From: VRUE01 sp963837695
Lineage (GTDB): Bacteria; Actinomycetota; Thermoleophilia; Solirubrobacterales; 70-9
NCBI GenBank assembly: GCA_963837695.1
Contig: CAWINZ010000005.1
Coordinates: 992,001 to 1,056,000 of the forward strand
Length of the DNA stretch: 64,000 nucleotides
Direction: 5' to 3'
A program made the position numbers and the translations under genes. Shown here one piece after another: positions 27,912-35,493 of the stretch. Each line of letters starts with the position of its first letter. Within the stretch, counting starts at the first letter, position 1. The notes beneath the pieces were generated by a model. The model had not been told where the DNA came from, made no database searches, and saw nothing but the letters and a program-made list of their open reading frames with translations.

Positions 27912-28123
27912 TGAAGGCTTCCGAGGCCCACAACATGAAAGACGACGAGCTGGTGGCGAAGCTGATCGACGCCAAGCAGGAGTCATTCAACCTGCGCTTC
28001 AAGCACGCGACCGGCGAGCTCGAGAACACGCACCGGTTGAGCGTTGCCAAAAAGGACATTGCGCGGCTGCTGACCGTGGCCAAGGAGCGCGGGATCGACG
28101 TCGATCGAGAGCTGAGGAAATGA
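27911..28123 (+). CDS. rpmC: 50S ribosomal protein L29
   Basis: 70 residues; ATG overlaps the rplP stop. Two-helix protein with the signature SFNLRFKHATGELENTHRL. L29 is at the tunnel exit beside L23. Its stop (28121-28123) overlaps the next start. Confidence 0.96.
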   Translation: MKASEAHNMKDDELVAKLIDAKQESFNLRFKHATGELENTHRLSVAKKDIARLLTVAKERGIDVDRELRK

Positions 28124-28866
28124 TGGCTGAGGACGAGACGAAAAAAGACGAGACGACTGAGCAGGACGCTCCTCAGGACGAGGGCGGTCAGGCCGCGGGT
28201 CCTGTCGCGGAGGAGGACTCCTCCTCCTCGCAGGCTACGGACGAGGAGCCCACCTCCACGCCACCCACGGCAGAGGAGCCCGAGGAACAGCCGAAGGACG
28301 AGTCGCCTGAGGCTGAGTCCGCTGACCCTCCTGCAGAGGAGAAAGCTGAGGAGCCCGCGGCGCCTGCTGAGGAGCCCGCGGCACCTGCTGCTGCTGAGCA
28401 GGAGCCAAATCCTGAGGATGATCTTCCTTGGAAGGAGAAGAAGCGGCTTGAAGCTTCGCGCAAGCCGCATAAGGCCAAGCCGTCGCAGACGCCCGAGGAG
28501 CGGAAGGCGGAGCGGCTGGCCGAGCGCAAGCGCCGTGGCGTCGAACGGCGCAAGGAACGGGCTGCCGCGAAGAAAAAGAAGACTCCCGGGACCGGTACTC
28601 CTCCTGCCGTCAAGGACGCTAACGCGGCCAAGGTGCGGCAGGGGATCGTCATTTCCGACAAAGGCCAGAAATCGATCACGGTCCGGATCGACACCGCCCG
28701 GCGCCACCCGACCTACGAGAAGGTCGTGCGGCGCTCCCGCAACCTGCATGCTCACGACGAGCTCAACGAGGCCGGCGAGGGCGACATGGTTCGCATCATC
28801 GAGACCCGCCCGCTCTCCAAGACCAAGCGCTGGCGCCTGGTCGAGGTGCTGGAGAAGGCGAAGTAG
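28123..28866 (+). CDS. rpsQ: 30S ribosomal protein S17 with 165-residue N-terminal extension and in-frame palindromic element
   Basis: 247 residues, about three times the usual ~85. The S17 core starts near residue 168 (KVRQGIVISDKGQKSITV, RRHPTYEKVVRRSRNLHAHDE). The extension is first acidic and Pro/Ala/Glu-rich (to ~residue 105), then strongly basic (RKAERLAERKRRGVERRKER). Palindromic element D2 (28193-28270, 26 codons) is part of it. ATG 28120 directly upstream is an alternative start; 28123 gives the one-base overlap used throughout this operon. S17 binds 16S rRNA early in assembly; the role of the extension is unknown. Confidence 0.95.
   Translation: MAEDETKKDETTEQDAPQDEGGQAAGPVAEEDSSSSQATDEEPTSTPPTAEEPEEQPKDESPEAESADPPAEEKAEEPAAPAEEPAAPAAAEQEPNPEDDLPWKEKKRLEASRKPHKAKPSQTPEERKAERLAERKRRGVERRKERAAAKKKKTPGTGTPPAVKDANAAKVRQGIVISDKGQKSITVRIDTARRHPTYEKVVRRSRNLHAHDELNEAGEGDMVRIIETRPLSKTKRWRLVEVLEKAK
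28193..28270 (-). repeat. Palindromic element D2 inside rpsQ
   Basis: Ends CCGCGGGTCCTGTC (28193-28206) and GCCACCCACGG (28260-28270) match the ends of element D1 at 63444 (read on the minus strand) and the outer ends in rpsE. The inner GGAGG and CCTCC pair, and GAGGAGG/CCTCCTC fold locally. Its length is 78 bases, so the reading frame is kept. Confidence 0.65.
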
Positions 28867-28875
28867 GAGCGGGAC

Positions 28876-29247
28876 GTGATCCAGCAGGAGTCCAGACTCA
28901 AGGTCGCCGACAACTCGGGTGCGCGGGAGATCCTCTGCATCCGCGTCAAGGGTGGCTCGCACCGCCGCTACGCCGGCGTCGGCGACGTGATCACGGCGAC
29001 GGTCAAACAGGCGAGCCCGCAGGGCGGCGTCCGCAAGGGCGAGGTCGTGCAGGCGGTCGTCGTGCGGACGAAGAAGCAGCTCGGTCGCTCCGACGGCACC
29101 TACATCTCCTTCGACGAAAACGCCGCCGTGCTGATCGACCCGGCCAGCAACAACCCGCGCGGCACCCGCATCTTCGGGCCGGTGGCCCGCGAGCTGCGCG
29201 ATCGCAACTTCATGAAAATCGTCTCCCTGGCGCCCGAGGTCCTCTGA
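28876..29247 (+). CDS. rplN: 50S ribosomal protein L14
   Basis: 123 residues from GTG 28876. MIQQESRLKVADNSGAREIL start and KGEVVQAVVVRTKK core are typical. L14 forms intersubunit bridges and is a binding site of RsfS. Its stop overlaps rplX. Confidence 0.97.
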   Translation: MIQQESRLKVADNSGAREILCIRVKGGSHRRYAGVGDVITATVKQASPQGGVRKGEVVQAVVVRTKKQLGRSDGTYISFDENAAVLIDPASNNPRGTRIFGPVARELRDRNFMKIVSLAPEVL

Positions 29248-29588
29248 TGGCCAAGTCGATGCGGATCAAGACCGACGACATGGTCAAGGTGATCGGCGGC
29301 AAGGACTCCGGCAAGACCGGCCGTGTGCTGCGCACCGAACCGAAGCGCAGCTTCGTCTACGTCGAGGGCATCAACACGGTCAAGCGGCACGAAAAAGCGC
29401 GCCCGACTCAGGACGTGCAGAAAGCGGGCCAGCAGCTCGGCGGGATCGTCGAGAAGGAGGGCCCGATCCACGTCTCCAACGTGATGCTGCTCGATCCCAA
29501 AGACAACAAGCCGACGCGGGTCGGCGTGCGCCGCGACAAAGGCGGCAAGCGTGAGCGGTTCGCGAAGCGAAGCGGGGTGAGTCTCTGA
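29247..29588 (+). CDS. rplX: 50S ribosomal protein L24
   Basis: 113 residues. KOW-type start: MRIKTDDMVKVIGGKDSGKTG, given here in parts, then GRVLRTEPKRSFVYVEGIN. L24 initiates 50S assembly. Joined to rplE by a TGATG overlap. Confidence 0.96.
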   Translation: MAKSMRIKTDDMVKVIGGKDSGKTGRVLRTEPKRSFVYVEGINTVKRHEKARPTQDVQKAGQQLGGIVEKEGPIHVSNVMLLDPKDNKPTRVGVRRDKGGKRERFAKRSGVSL

Positions 29589-30403
29589 TGGAGGCGGCAA
29601 CGACCCCGCAGTCTCAGGCCGCACCGCCGCCGCGCCTGCGCGAGCGCTACGAGCAGGACGTGGCACCCGCTCTGACCAAGAAGTTCGGCTACACGAGCGC
29701 GATGCAGATCCCCCGCTTGCAGAAGATCGTCCTCAACATGGGTGTCGGCGAGGCCAAGCAGAACGCGAAAATGCTCGAGGCGGCCCAGGGGCAGCTGGCG
29801 CTGATCGCCGGTCAGCAGCCCAGCGTGCGCCGCGCACGCAAGTCGATCGCTTCCTTCAAGGTTCGCGAGGGAATGCCGGTCGGCCTCTCGGTCACCCTGC
29901 GCCGGGCGCGCATGTGGGAGTTCTTCGATCGCCTCACCTCGATCGCCGTGCCGCGCATCCGCGACTTCCGCGGGCTCAACCCGCGCTCTTTCGATGGTCG
30001 CGGCAACTACTCGATGGGCGTCAAGGAGCAGCTGATCTTCCCCGAAATCGATTACGACTCGATTGACGAGGTGCGCGGCCTCGACGTCACGATCGCGACC
30101 TCCGCCCAGACCGACGCCGAGGCTTTCGAGCTTCTGCTCGGGCTCGGTATGCCCTTCTCCAAAGAGGGCCGGCCGGGCAGTCGCGACGCGGAGGCGGAGG
30201 CCGAGGCCGAGGAGGAGCGCCGCAAAGAGGAGGCCCGTCAACGGGCCGAGGCCGAGCAGGCCGCCCTCGAGCAGTTGAAAGAGGAGAACCCAGACGCTTA
30301 CGCGACGCCGGAGCCCGAGGTCGAGGATGGCGAGGACGCTGCCGAGGGCGAGGAGAACGAGGCCGACGGTTCAGCCGGCGAGGAGGATTCTGAAGATGGC
30401 TAA
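29588..30403 (+). CDS. rplE: 50S ribosomal protein L5 with acidic C-terminal extension
   Basis: 271 residues against ~180 usual. Core: LRERYEQDVAPALTKKFGY, QIPRLQKIVLNMGVGEA, and FPEIDYDSIDEVRGLDVTI. From about residue 192 there is a ~80-residue Glu/Ala-rich tail, predicted helical then acidic and disordered. L5 binds 5S rRNA in the central protuberance. Overlaps rpsN by eight bases. Confidence 0.96.
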   Translation: MEAATTPQSQAAPPPRLRERYEQDVAPALTKKFGYTSAMQIPRLQKIVLNMGVGEAKQNAKMLEAAQGQLALIAGQQPSVRRARKSIASFKVREGMPVGLSVTLRRARMWEFFDRLTSIAVPRIRDFRGLNPRSFDGRGNYSMGVKEQLIFPEIDYDSIDEVRGLDVTIATSAQTDAEAFELLLGLGMPFSKEGRPGSRDAEAEAEAEEERRKEEARQRAEAEQAALEQLKEENPDAYATPEPEVEDGEDAAEGEENEADGSAGEEDSEDG

Positions 30404-30581
30404 GACTTCGATGAAGGTGAAGCAGGGCCGCAAGGCCAAGTTCAAGTCCCGTGAATACAACCGCTGCCGTCGCTGCGGGCGCCCGCGCGGCTACTACCGC
30501 AAGTTCGGCCTCTGCCGAATCTGTCTGCGCGAGGCTGCGCACGACGGCTACGTTCCCGGCATGACCAAGTCGAGCTGGTAG
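30396..30581 (+). CDS. rpsN: 30S ribosomal protein S14, zinc type
   Basis: 61 residues from ATG 30396: MAKTSMKVKQGRKAKFKSRE then NRCRRCGRPRGYYRKFGLCRICLRE. The four Cys (CRRC, CRIC) show the short zinc-binding form. S14 is in the 30S head. Confidence 0.97.
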   Translation: MAKTSMKVKQGRKAKFKSREYNRCRRCGRPRGYYRKFGLCRICLREAAHDGYVPGMTKSSW

Positions 30582-30606
30582 GCCCAGGGACAGGAAGAAC
30601 AGAACC

Positions 30607-31002
30607 ATGCTTAACGACCCGATAGCCGATTACCTGACCCGGATCCGCAACGCGCTTGGCTCCGGCCACGACGACGTGCAGATTCCCGCCTCCAGATTGA
30701 AGGAAGAGATGTCCCGCATCCTCAAGGAGCAGGGCTACATCCGCGACTTCCATCGCAAGCCGGCAAAGGTCGGCGAGGCGATCGAGATCCGGCTCAAGTA
30801 CACCGAGGACCGCCGCCCGGTGATCATCGGGCTGGAGCGGATCTCGCGGCCCGGCCGGCGGCGCTACGTCGATCACACTGAAGTGCCGCGCGTGTTCGGC
30901 GGCACGGGGACGGCGATCGTCAGCACCTCGGTTGGTGTGATGACCGGGCACGAAGCGAAGCAGAAGGGCGTCGGCGGCGAGGTCGTCGCCTACGTCTGGT
31001 GA
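30607..31002 (+). CDS. rpsH: 30S ribosomal protein S8
   Basis: 131 residues. DPIADYLTRIRNAL start and the C-terminal GTGTAIVSTSVGVMTGHEA segment with GGEVVAYVW end. S8 binds helix 21 of 16S rRNA and often represses the spc operon. Confidence 0.97.
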   Translation: MLNDPIADYLTRIRNALGSGHDDVQIPASRLKEEMSRILKEQGYIRDFHRKPAKVGEAIEIRLKYTEDRRPVIIGLERISRPGRRRYVDHTEVPRVFGGTGTAIVSTSVGVMTGHEAKQKGVGGEVVAYVW

Positions 31003-31018
31003 CCCGAGGCATGCAGCG

Positions 31019-31552
31019 ATGAGCCGAATTGGAAGAAAACCGATCCCCGTCCCCGACTCCGTCACGGTCGAGCTCGCCCCTGGGCGGGTTGCCGTCAAGG
31101 GGCCGAAGGGCGAGCTGGCGCAGAGCCTCTCGGCCGAGATGAAGGTTCAGCAGGACGAGGGCACGGTCACCGTGGAGCGCCCGACCGATCGCGGTGAGCA
31201 TCGCGCCCTGCACGGACTTACCCGCAGTCTGATCGCGAACATGGTCGAGGGCGTCACCGAGGGCTTCGAGAAGCGGCTCGAGATCCAGGGCGTCGGCTAC
31301 CGCGCTCAGCTCAAAGGCAAGAGCCTGGAGATGGCGCTCGGCTACTCGCACCCGGTTCCGATCGAGCCGCCGGATGGGATCGAGTTCGAGGTTCCGCAGC
31401 CGACCGAGATCATCGTGCGGGGGATCGACAAGCAACTGGTCGGGCAGGTTGCCGCCGACATCCGCAAGCGCCGCCCGCCCGAGCCCTACAAGGGCAAGGG
31501 AATTCGCTACCGCGACGAGCATGTGATGCGCAAGGTCGGGAAGAGGGCCTAG
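31019..31552 (+). CDS. rplF: 50S ribosomal protein L6
   Basis: 177 residues, two L6 repeats. MSRIGRKPIPVPDSVTVEL start and the C-terminal signature PEPYKGKGIRYRDEHVMRK. L6 lies near the factor-binding site. Confidence 0.97.
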   Translation: MSRIGRKPIPVPDSVTVELAPGRVAVKGPKGELAQSLSAEMKVQQDEGTVTVERPTDRGEHRALHGLTRSLIANMVEGVTEGFEKRLEIQGVGYRAQLKGKSLEMALGYSHPVPIEPPDGIEFEVPQPTEIIVRGIDKQLVGQVAADIRKRRPPEPYKGKGIRYRDEHVMRKVGKRA

Positions 31553-31554
31553 CG

Positions 31555-31908
31555 ATGACTGTCGTCACCAAGCGCCAGCAGCGTCTGCGCCGCCGCCGCC
31601 GGGTCCGCGCGCGGATCGTCGGCAGCTCGGAGCGGCCGCGCCTCTCCGTCTACCGCTCCAACCGCGGCGTCTTCGCCCAGCTCATCGACGACGCCGCCGG
31701 TCGCACCGTTGCCGCGGTCAACTGGACCGAGCCGGAGCTGCGCAAGCTCACGGCGAGCGCGCAGGCAAAGCGCGCCGGCGAGCTGCTCGCCGAGCGCGCC
31801 AAGGCGGCCGGCGTTCAGAGCTGCGTATTCGATCGTGGCGGATATCAGTTCCACGGTCGTGTAAAAGCACTGGCAGAAGGCGCGAGAGAGGGAGGTCTGG
31901 TTTTCTAA
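31555..31908 (+). CDS. rplR: 50S ribosomal protein L18
   Basis: 117 residues with a basic N-terminus (KRQQRLRRRRRVRARI) and the SERPRLSVYRSNRGVFAQLI signature; ends FDRGGYQFHGRVKALAEGAR. L18 binds 5S rRNA with L5. Element C2 fills the gap before rpsE. Confidence 0.97.
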   Translation: MTVVTKRQQRLRRRRRVRARIVGSSERPRLSVYRSNRGVFAQLIDDAAGRTVAAVNWTEPELRKLTASAQAKRAGELLAERAKAAGVQSCVFDRGGYQFHGRVKALAEGAREGGLVF

Positions 31909-31914
31909 TGGGTA

Positions 31915-32032
31915 TGACCCCGAAAACCAAGCAGGTCGGTGGACGCAGGGAGGTCGGCGCAGCGAGCGCACTTCTGTGCGTGAGCAAGACGGCCGACCGA
32001 GGACGCCGAGATGCGCCGGTTTGCAGGGGTCA
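31915..32032 (+). repeat. Palindromic element C2, in the rpsE leader
   Basis: The core (about 31941-32006) has the C-family motifs GGACGCAGGGAGG, GAGCGCACT...GTGCGTGA and GACCGAGGACGCC shared with C1 at 17771, with a locus-specific inner stem GGTCGGC/GCCGACC. The outer arms TGACCCC (31915-31921) and GGGGTCA (32026-32032) pair, and the latter contains the Shine-Dalgarno bases of rpsE (AGGGG, 32025-32029). Confidence 0.65.
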
Positions 32033-32035
32033 GCG

Positions 32036-32845
32036 ATGAAGGGCATGGACATGACCAACGTCGAGACGGTGAGCCCGCGCGGCCTCGATCTCCAGGAGCG
32101 CGTGATCGAGATCAACCGCGTCGCCAAGGTTGTCAAGGGCGGTCGCCGCTTCTCCTTCACCGCGCTCGTCGCCGTCGGCGACGAAGAGGGCGTCGTCGGG
32201 ATCGGCTACGGCAAGGCCCGCGAGGTCCCGCTGGCGATCCAGAAGGCGGTCGAGAACGCCCGCAAGAGCCTCATCCGCGTGCCCAAATACGGGCAGACGC
32301 TGACCCACAAAATCATCGGCCGCTATGGCGCCGGCCACGTGGTCCTGCGCCCGGCCAGTCCAGGTACCGGCGTGATCGCCGGCGGAGGCGTCCGCGCCGT
32401 GCTCGAGCTCGGCGGGGTGCGTGACGTGCTGACCAAGAGCATCGGCACGCAGAACCCCATCAACCTCGTCAAGGCGACGATGGACGGCCTCGTTCGACTG
32501 CGTAGGCCTGAGGAGGTTGCTGAGCTGCGGGGGCTTACCGTTGCCCAGGTCTTGGGAGTTCAGAAGTCCAATGGCGCGTCAACCATTTCGGCTGAAGGCT
32601 CGGATGCCTCAGCCGCGGGTCCTGTCGCGGAGGAGGGGGTGTCCTCTCCGCCGCTGGGTTCCTCGCCGGGCGGCGAGGCGGCTCTCTCTGACCAGGCGGG
32701 GCGAGGAACAGGACGCCGCGACGGAGAGGACACCCCCTCCTCCACGCCACCCGCGGGTGAGGCGTCTGAGGAGAAAGCTGCTGAGGCTCCGGCCACTGAT
32801 GTCAAAGCTGAGGAGACTCCGGCCGCTGAGGAGAAAGCTGAATGA
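32036..32845 (+). CDS. rpsE: 30S ribosomal protein S5 with C-terminal extension containing a palindromic element
   Basis: 269 residues from ATG 32036; ATGs at 32045 and 32051 are in frame. An upstream open stretch is only element C2 and is not used. The S5 core (LQERVIEINRVAKVVKGGRR, GKAREVPLAIQKAVENA, GGVRAVLELGGVRDVLTKS) ends near residue 180. The remaining ~90 residues are low-complexity Ala/Glu/Pro/Ser, and residues ~193-240 are encoded by a composite palindromic element (32613-32756). S5 helps decoding accuracy and mRNA unwinding. The stop overlaps rpmD. Confidence 0.95.
   Translation: MKGMDMTNVETVSPRGLDLQERVIEINRVAKVVKGGRRFSFTALVAVGDEEGVVGIGYGKAREVPLAIQKAVENARKSLIRVPKYGQTLTHKIIGRYGAGHVVLRPASPGTGVIAGGGVRAVLELGGVRDVLTKSIGTQNPINLVKATMDGLVRLRRPEEVAELRGLTVAQVLGVQKSNGASTISAEGSDASAAGPVAEEGVSSPPLGSSPGGEAALSDQAGRGTGRRDGEDTPSSTPPAGEASEEKAAEAPATDVKAEETPAAEEKAE
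32613..32756 (+). repeat. Composite palindromic element A5/D inside rpsE
   Basis: Outer ends CCGCGGGTCCTGTC (32613-32626) and GCCACCCGCGG (32746-32756) are D-type. Inside, arms 32629-32650 and 32722-32743 are a perfect 22-bp pair. The core (32651-32721) is A-type: CGCTGGGTT on the left, GGACGCCGCG on the right. The inner stem GTTCCTCGCC/GGCGAGGAAC differs from other A copies but stays fully paired. The total is 144 bases (48 codons), so the frame is kept. Confidence 0.8.
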
Positions 32846-33018
32846 GTGCGGTGACTATCAAGCAGGTTCGTTCGCTTGCCGGGGCCAACCCGAGTCAGAA
32901 AGCCACTTTGGCTGCGCTTGGGCTTGGCAAGATTGGGCGGGCTGTGGAGCGCAAGGATTCTCCTCAGTTGCAGGGGCAGATTCGGGTTGTCTCTCACCTC
33001 GTGGAGGTGGGTGACTGA
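32842..33018 (+). CDS. rpmD: 50S ribosomal protein L30
   Basis: 58 residues, ATG overlapping the rpsE stop by four bases (ATGA). VTIKQVRSLAGANPSQKATL and GLGKIGRAVE are the L30 pattern. The stop overlaps rplO. Confidence 0.95.
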   Translation: MSAVTIKQVRSLAGANPSQKATLAALGLGKIGRAVERKDSPQLQGQIRVVSHLVEVGD

Positions 33019-33515
33019 TGGCTGATACGCCTCGTTCTGAGGAGATCGGGCTTCATAACCTTTCGCCCAAGCCTGGCTCGAAACGGCCGCGCAAGCGGAT
33101 CGGGCGTGGTGAGGGCAGCGGCCTGGGTAAGACCTCGGGGCGTGGGCACAAGGGCGCCGGGGCGCGGTCGGGGCGCAAGCGCAAGGCCGGCTATGAGGGC
33201 GGGCAGAACCCGATCCACATGCGGATGCGAAAGCTCCGCGGCCCGCACAAAAAGCAGTCGATGCCGTTCGAGAACTTCCGCACCGCGACCCAGCCGGTCA
33301 ATGTCGGCGATCTCGAGGAGCGCTTTGACGCCGGCGCCGAGGTCAACGTCGAGGCGCTCAAGGCTAAGGGCCTGGCGAAGCGCTCGGACCCGGTGAAGAT
33401 CCTCGCTCGCGGCGAGATCTCGAAGAAGCTCGAGGTTCACGCGCATGGCTTCAGCGCGGCAGCCCGCGGGAAGATCGAGGCTGCCGGCGGTTCCTGTCAC
33501 ACTCTGGAGCCCTAA
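33018..33515 (+). CDS. rplO: 50S ribosomal protein L15
   Basis: 165 residues. GLHNLSPKPGSKRPRKRIGR, then GSGLGKTSGRGHKGAGARSG, the Gly-rich N-terminal rRNA-binding segment; ends in the HAHGFSAAARGKIEAAGG domain. It precedes secY with a TAATG overlap. Confidence 0.97.
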   Translation: MADTPRSEEIGLHNLSPKPGSKRPRKRIGRGEGSGLGKTSGRGHKGAGARSGRKRKAGYEGGQNPIHMRMRKLRGPHKKQSMPFENFRTATQPVNVGDLEERFDAGAEVNVEALKAKGLAKRSDPVKILARGEISKKLEVHAHGFSAAARGKIEAAGGSCHTLEP

Positions 33516-34789
33516 TGCTCAGAACTATTGCGAACGCTTTCGGCGTCGCGGAGATCCGCAAGAAGCTCGCGTTCACCGCGGCGATGCTGTTGCTCTACAG
33601 GCTCGGGGCCTACATCCCGGCGCCGGGGGTCGACGCGGGTGCGGTCAAGGAACTCTCGTCCAACTTCGCCGGCGGAAACATCCTCAACTTCCTCAACACC
33701 TTCTCCGGCGGCGGACTCTCGCGCCTCTCTCTCTTCGCGCTGGGGATCATGCCCTACATCACCGCCTCGATCATCCTGCAGCTGCTGACGGTGGTCGTGC
33801 CGTCGCTGGAGAAACTGCAAAAAGAGGGTGAGGTCGGGCAGCAGAAAATCACCCAGTACACCCGCTATCTCACCGTCGGCCTGGCGTTCGCTCAGTCCTT
33901 CGGCTACGTCTTCCTGTTTCGCTCCTTCGGCAACGCGGCCGGTGGCAACAACGTCATCGGCACCCTGACCGGCCCCAAAGTCCTGCTGATCGTGATCTGC
34001 CTGACCGCCGGCTGCACCCTGCTGATGTGGCTGGGCGAGCTGATCACCCAACGCGGGATCGGCAACGGCATCTCGCTGATGATCTTTGCTTCGATCGTCT
34101 CCGGCCTGCCCCGCGGCCTGCAGGCGTGGTGGACCAACCCCGATCAGGTCTTCGTCGTGATGATGCCCTTCGTCGCGCTGGCCGTGATCGTCGCGATCGT
34201 CTTCGTCCAGGAGGGGCAGCGCCGCATCCCGGTCCAGTACGCGAAACGGATGGTCGGGCGCAAAATGACCTCCGGCGGCTCCACCTACCTGCCGCTGCGG
34301 GTCAACATGGCCGGCGTCATCCCGGTCATCTTCGCCGCCTCGATCATGGCCTTTCCGCCGACGATCGGCCAGCTGCTGAACACGCCCGCCGCCCTCGACT
34401 TCGCCGCCTTCTTCAGCCCCAACGGCTGGGCCTATGTGGTCGGCGAGGTGTTCTTCATCATCATCTTCACCTACTTCTATACGGCGGTGACCTTCAACCC
34501 GGTCGACCAGGCCGACAACTTGAAAAAATACGGCGGCTTCATTCCCGGCGTGCGTCCCGGACGGCCGACCGCTGAGTACCTCGATCGGATCCTCTCCCGC
34601 CTGACCTTCCCGGGAGCTCTATATCTGGGGGCGGTAGCGGCTCTACCGACGATCTTGATCAGCCAGACCTCAGCGAACTTCTTCTTCGGGGGGACCTCTA
34701 TTTTGATCGTGATCGGCGTAGCTCTGGATACGGTCAAGCAACTAGAGGCACAGTTGATGATGCGCAATTACGAGGGATTCTTAAAATAG
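33515..34789 (+). CDS. secY: Preprotein translocase subunit SecY
   Basis: 424 residues with ten hydrophobic segments, for example SLFALGIMPYITASIILQLL and MAGVIPVIFAASIMAFPPTI. SecY forms the protein-conducting channel; the plug segment near residue 45-70 (GNILNFLNTFSGGGLSRLSL) is present. Its partner secE is in this window at 3561. The stop TAG (34787-34789) overlaps the probable ATA start of adk. Confidence 0.97.
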   Translation: MLRTIANAFGVAEIRKKLAFTAAMLLLYRLGAYIPAPGVDAGAVKELSSNFAGGNILNFLNTFSGGGLSRLSLFALGIMPYITASIILQLLTVVVPSLEKLQKEGEVGQQKITQYTRYLTVGLAFAQSFGYVFLFRSFGNAAGGNNVIGTLTGPKVLLIVICLTAGCTLLMWLGELITQRGIGNGISLMIFASIVSGLPRGLQAWWTNPDQVFVVMMPFVALAVIVAIVFVQEGQRRIPVQYAKRMVGRKMTSGGSTYLPLRVNMAGVIPVIFAASIMAFPPTIGQLLNTPAALDFAAFFSPNGWAYVVGEVFFIIIFTYFYTAVTFNPVDQADNLKKYGGFIPGVRPGRPTAEYLDRILSRLTFPGALYLGAVAALPTILISQTSANFFFGGTSILIVIGVALDTVKQLEAQLMMRNYEGFLK

Positions 34790-35463
34790 AGCTCAACCTC
34801 GTCCTTCTTGGCCCTCCCGGCAGCGGGAAGGGCACCCAGGGGGAGCGGCTGCAGGAAGATCTGCAACTGCCCTACTACGCGACCGGGGACATCCTGCGGG
34901 CGGCGGTGCGCGACGAAACGGAGCTGGGCAAGGCGGCGAAGGAGTACATGGACCGCGGCGACCTCGTTCCGGACGAGGTGATCGTCGGCGCGATCGCCGA
35001 GCGGATCGACTCGGCGGAGGCGGCTGACGGCTTCATCCTCGATGGCTTCCCACGCACCGTGCCGCAGGCCGAGGCGCTGGCGGCGAAGTTGGGCGAGCTC
35101 GGTCGGCGGCTGACCGCGGTGCTGCTGATCGATGCGAGCGACGAGGAGGTGATGCGGAGGCTCGGCGGTCGCCGCACCTGCGTCGAGAACGGCCACGTCT
35201 TCCATGTCGATTTCAGCCCGCCCGAGCGCGAGGGCGTCTGCGATGTCGACGGCAGCGAGTTGATCGTCCGCGATGACGACAAGCCCGATGTGATCCGCCA
35301 CCGGTTGGACACCTACCACCAGAAGACCGAGCCGCTGATCGAGTTCTACGACGATCAGAGCCTGCTGCGCCGGATCGACGGCACCGCCGCGCCGGACGCT
35401 GTGGGCGATGAGCTGCGCCGCGCGCTGGCGACGCTGAAGCTCGAGGCCGACGAAGCCATCTAG
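34786..35463 (+). CDS. adk: Adenylate kinase, probable ATA start
   Basis: 225 residues counted from ATA 34786. The conserved N-terminus ELNLVLLGPPGSGKGTQ (P-loop) is followed by YYATGDILRAAV and DGFPRTVPQAEAL, all normal. No ATG, GTG or TTG lies in frame between the upstream stop (34573-34575) and the P-loop. ATA 34786 overlaps the secY stop (ATAG) and has GAGGG nine bases upstream (34772-34776). ATT 34777 is a second candidate. The LID domain keeps only two of the four usual zinc Cys (RRTCVENG, GVCDVDG), with Asp as a known fourth ligand. The enzyme interconverts ATP+AMP and 2 ADP. Confidence 0.9.
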   Translation: MELNLVLLGPPGSGKGTQGERLQEDLQLPYYATGDILRAAVRDETELGKAAKEYMDRGDLVPDEVIVGAIAERIDSAEAADGFILDGFPRTVPQAEALAAKLGELGRRLTAVLLIDASDEEVMRRLGGRRTCVENGHVFHVDFSPPEREGVCDVDGSELIVRDDDKPDVIRHRLDTYHQKTEPLIEFYDDQSLLRRIDGTAAPDAVGDELRRALATLKLEADEAI

Positions 35464-35493
35464 CGAGTTGGCTGGGCGGCTAGCGTGTACCGG

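Noticed and set aside
31976..32035. Earlier GTG start for rpsE.
   Set aside because: These codons are the palindromic element C2; the S5 match and ribosome site point to ATG 32036.
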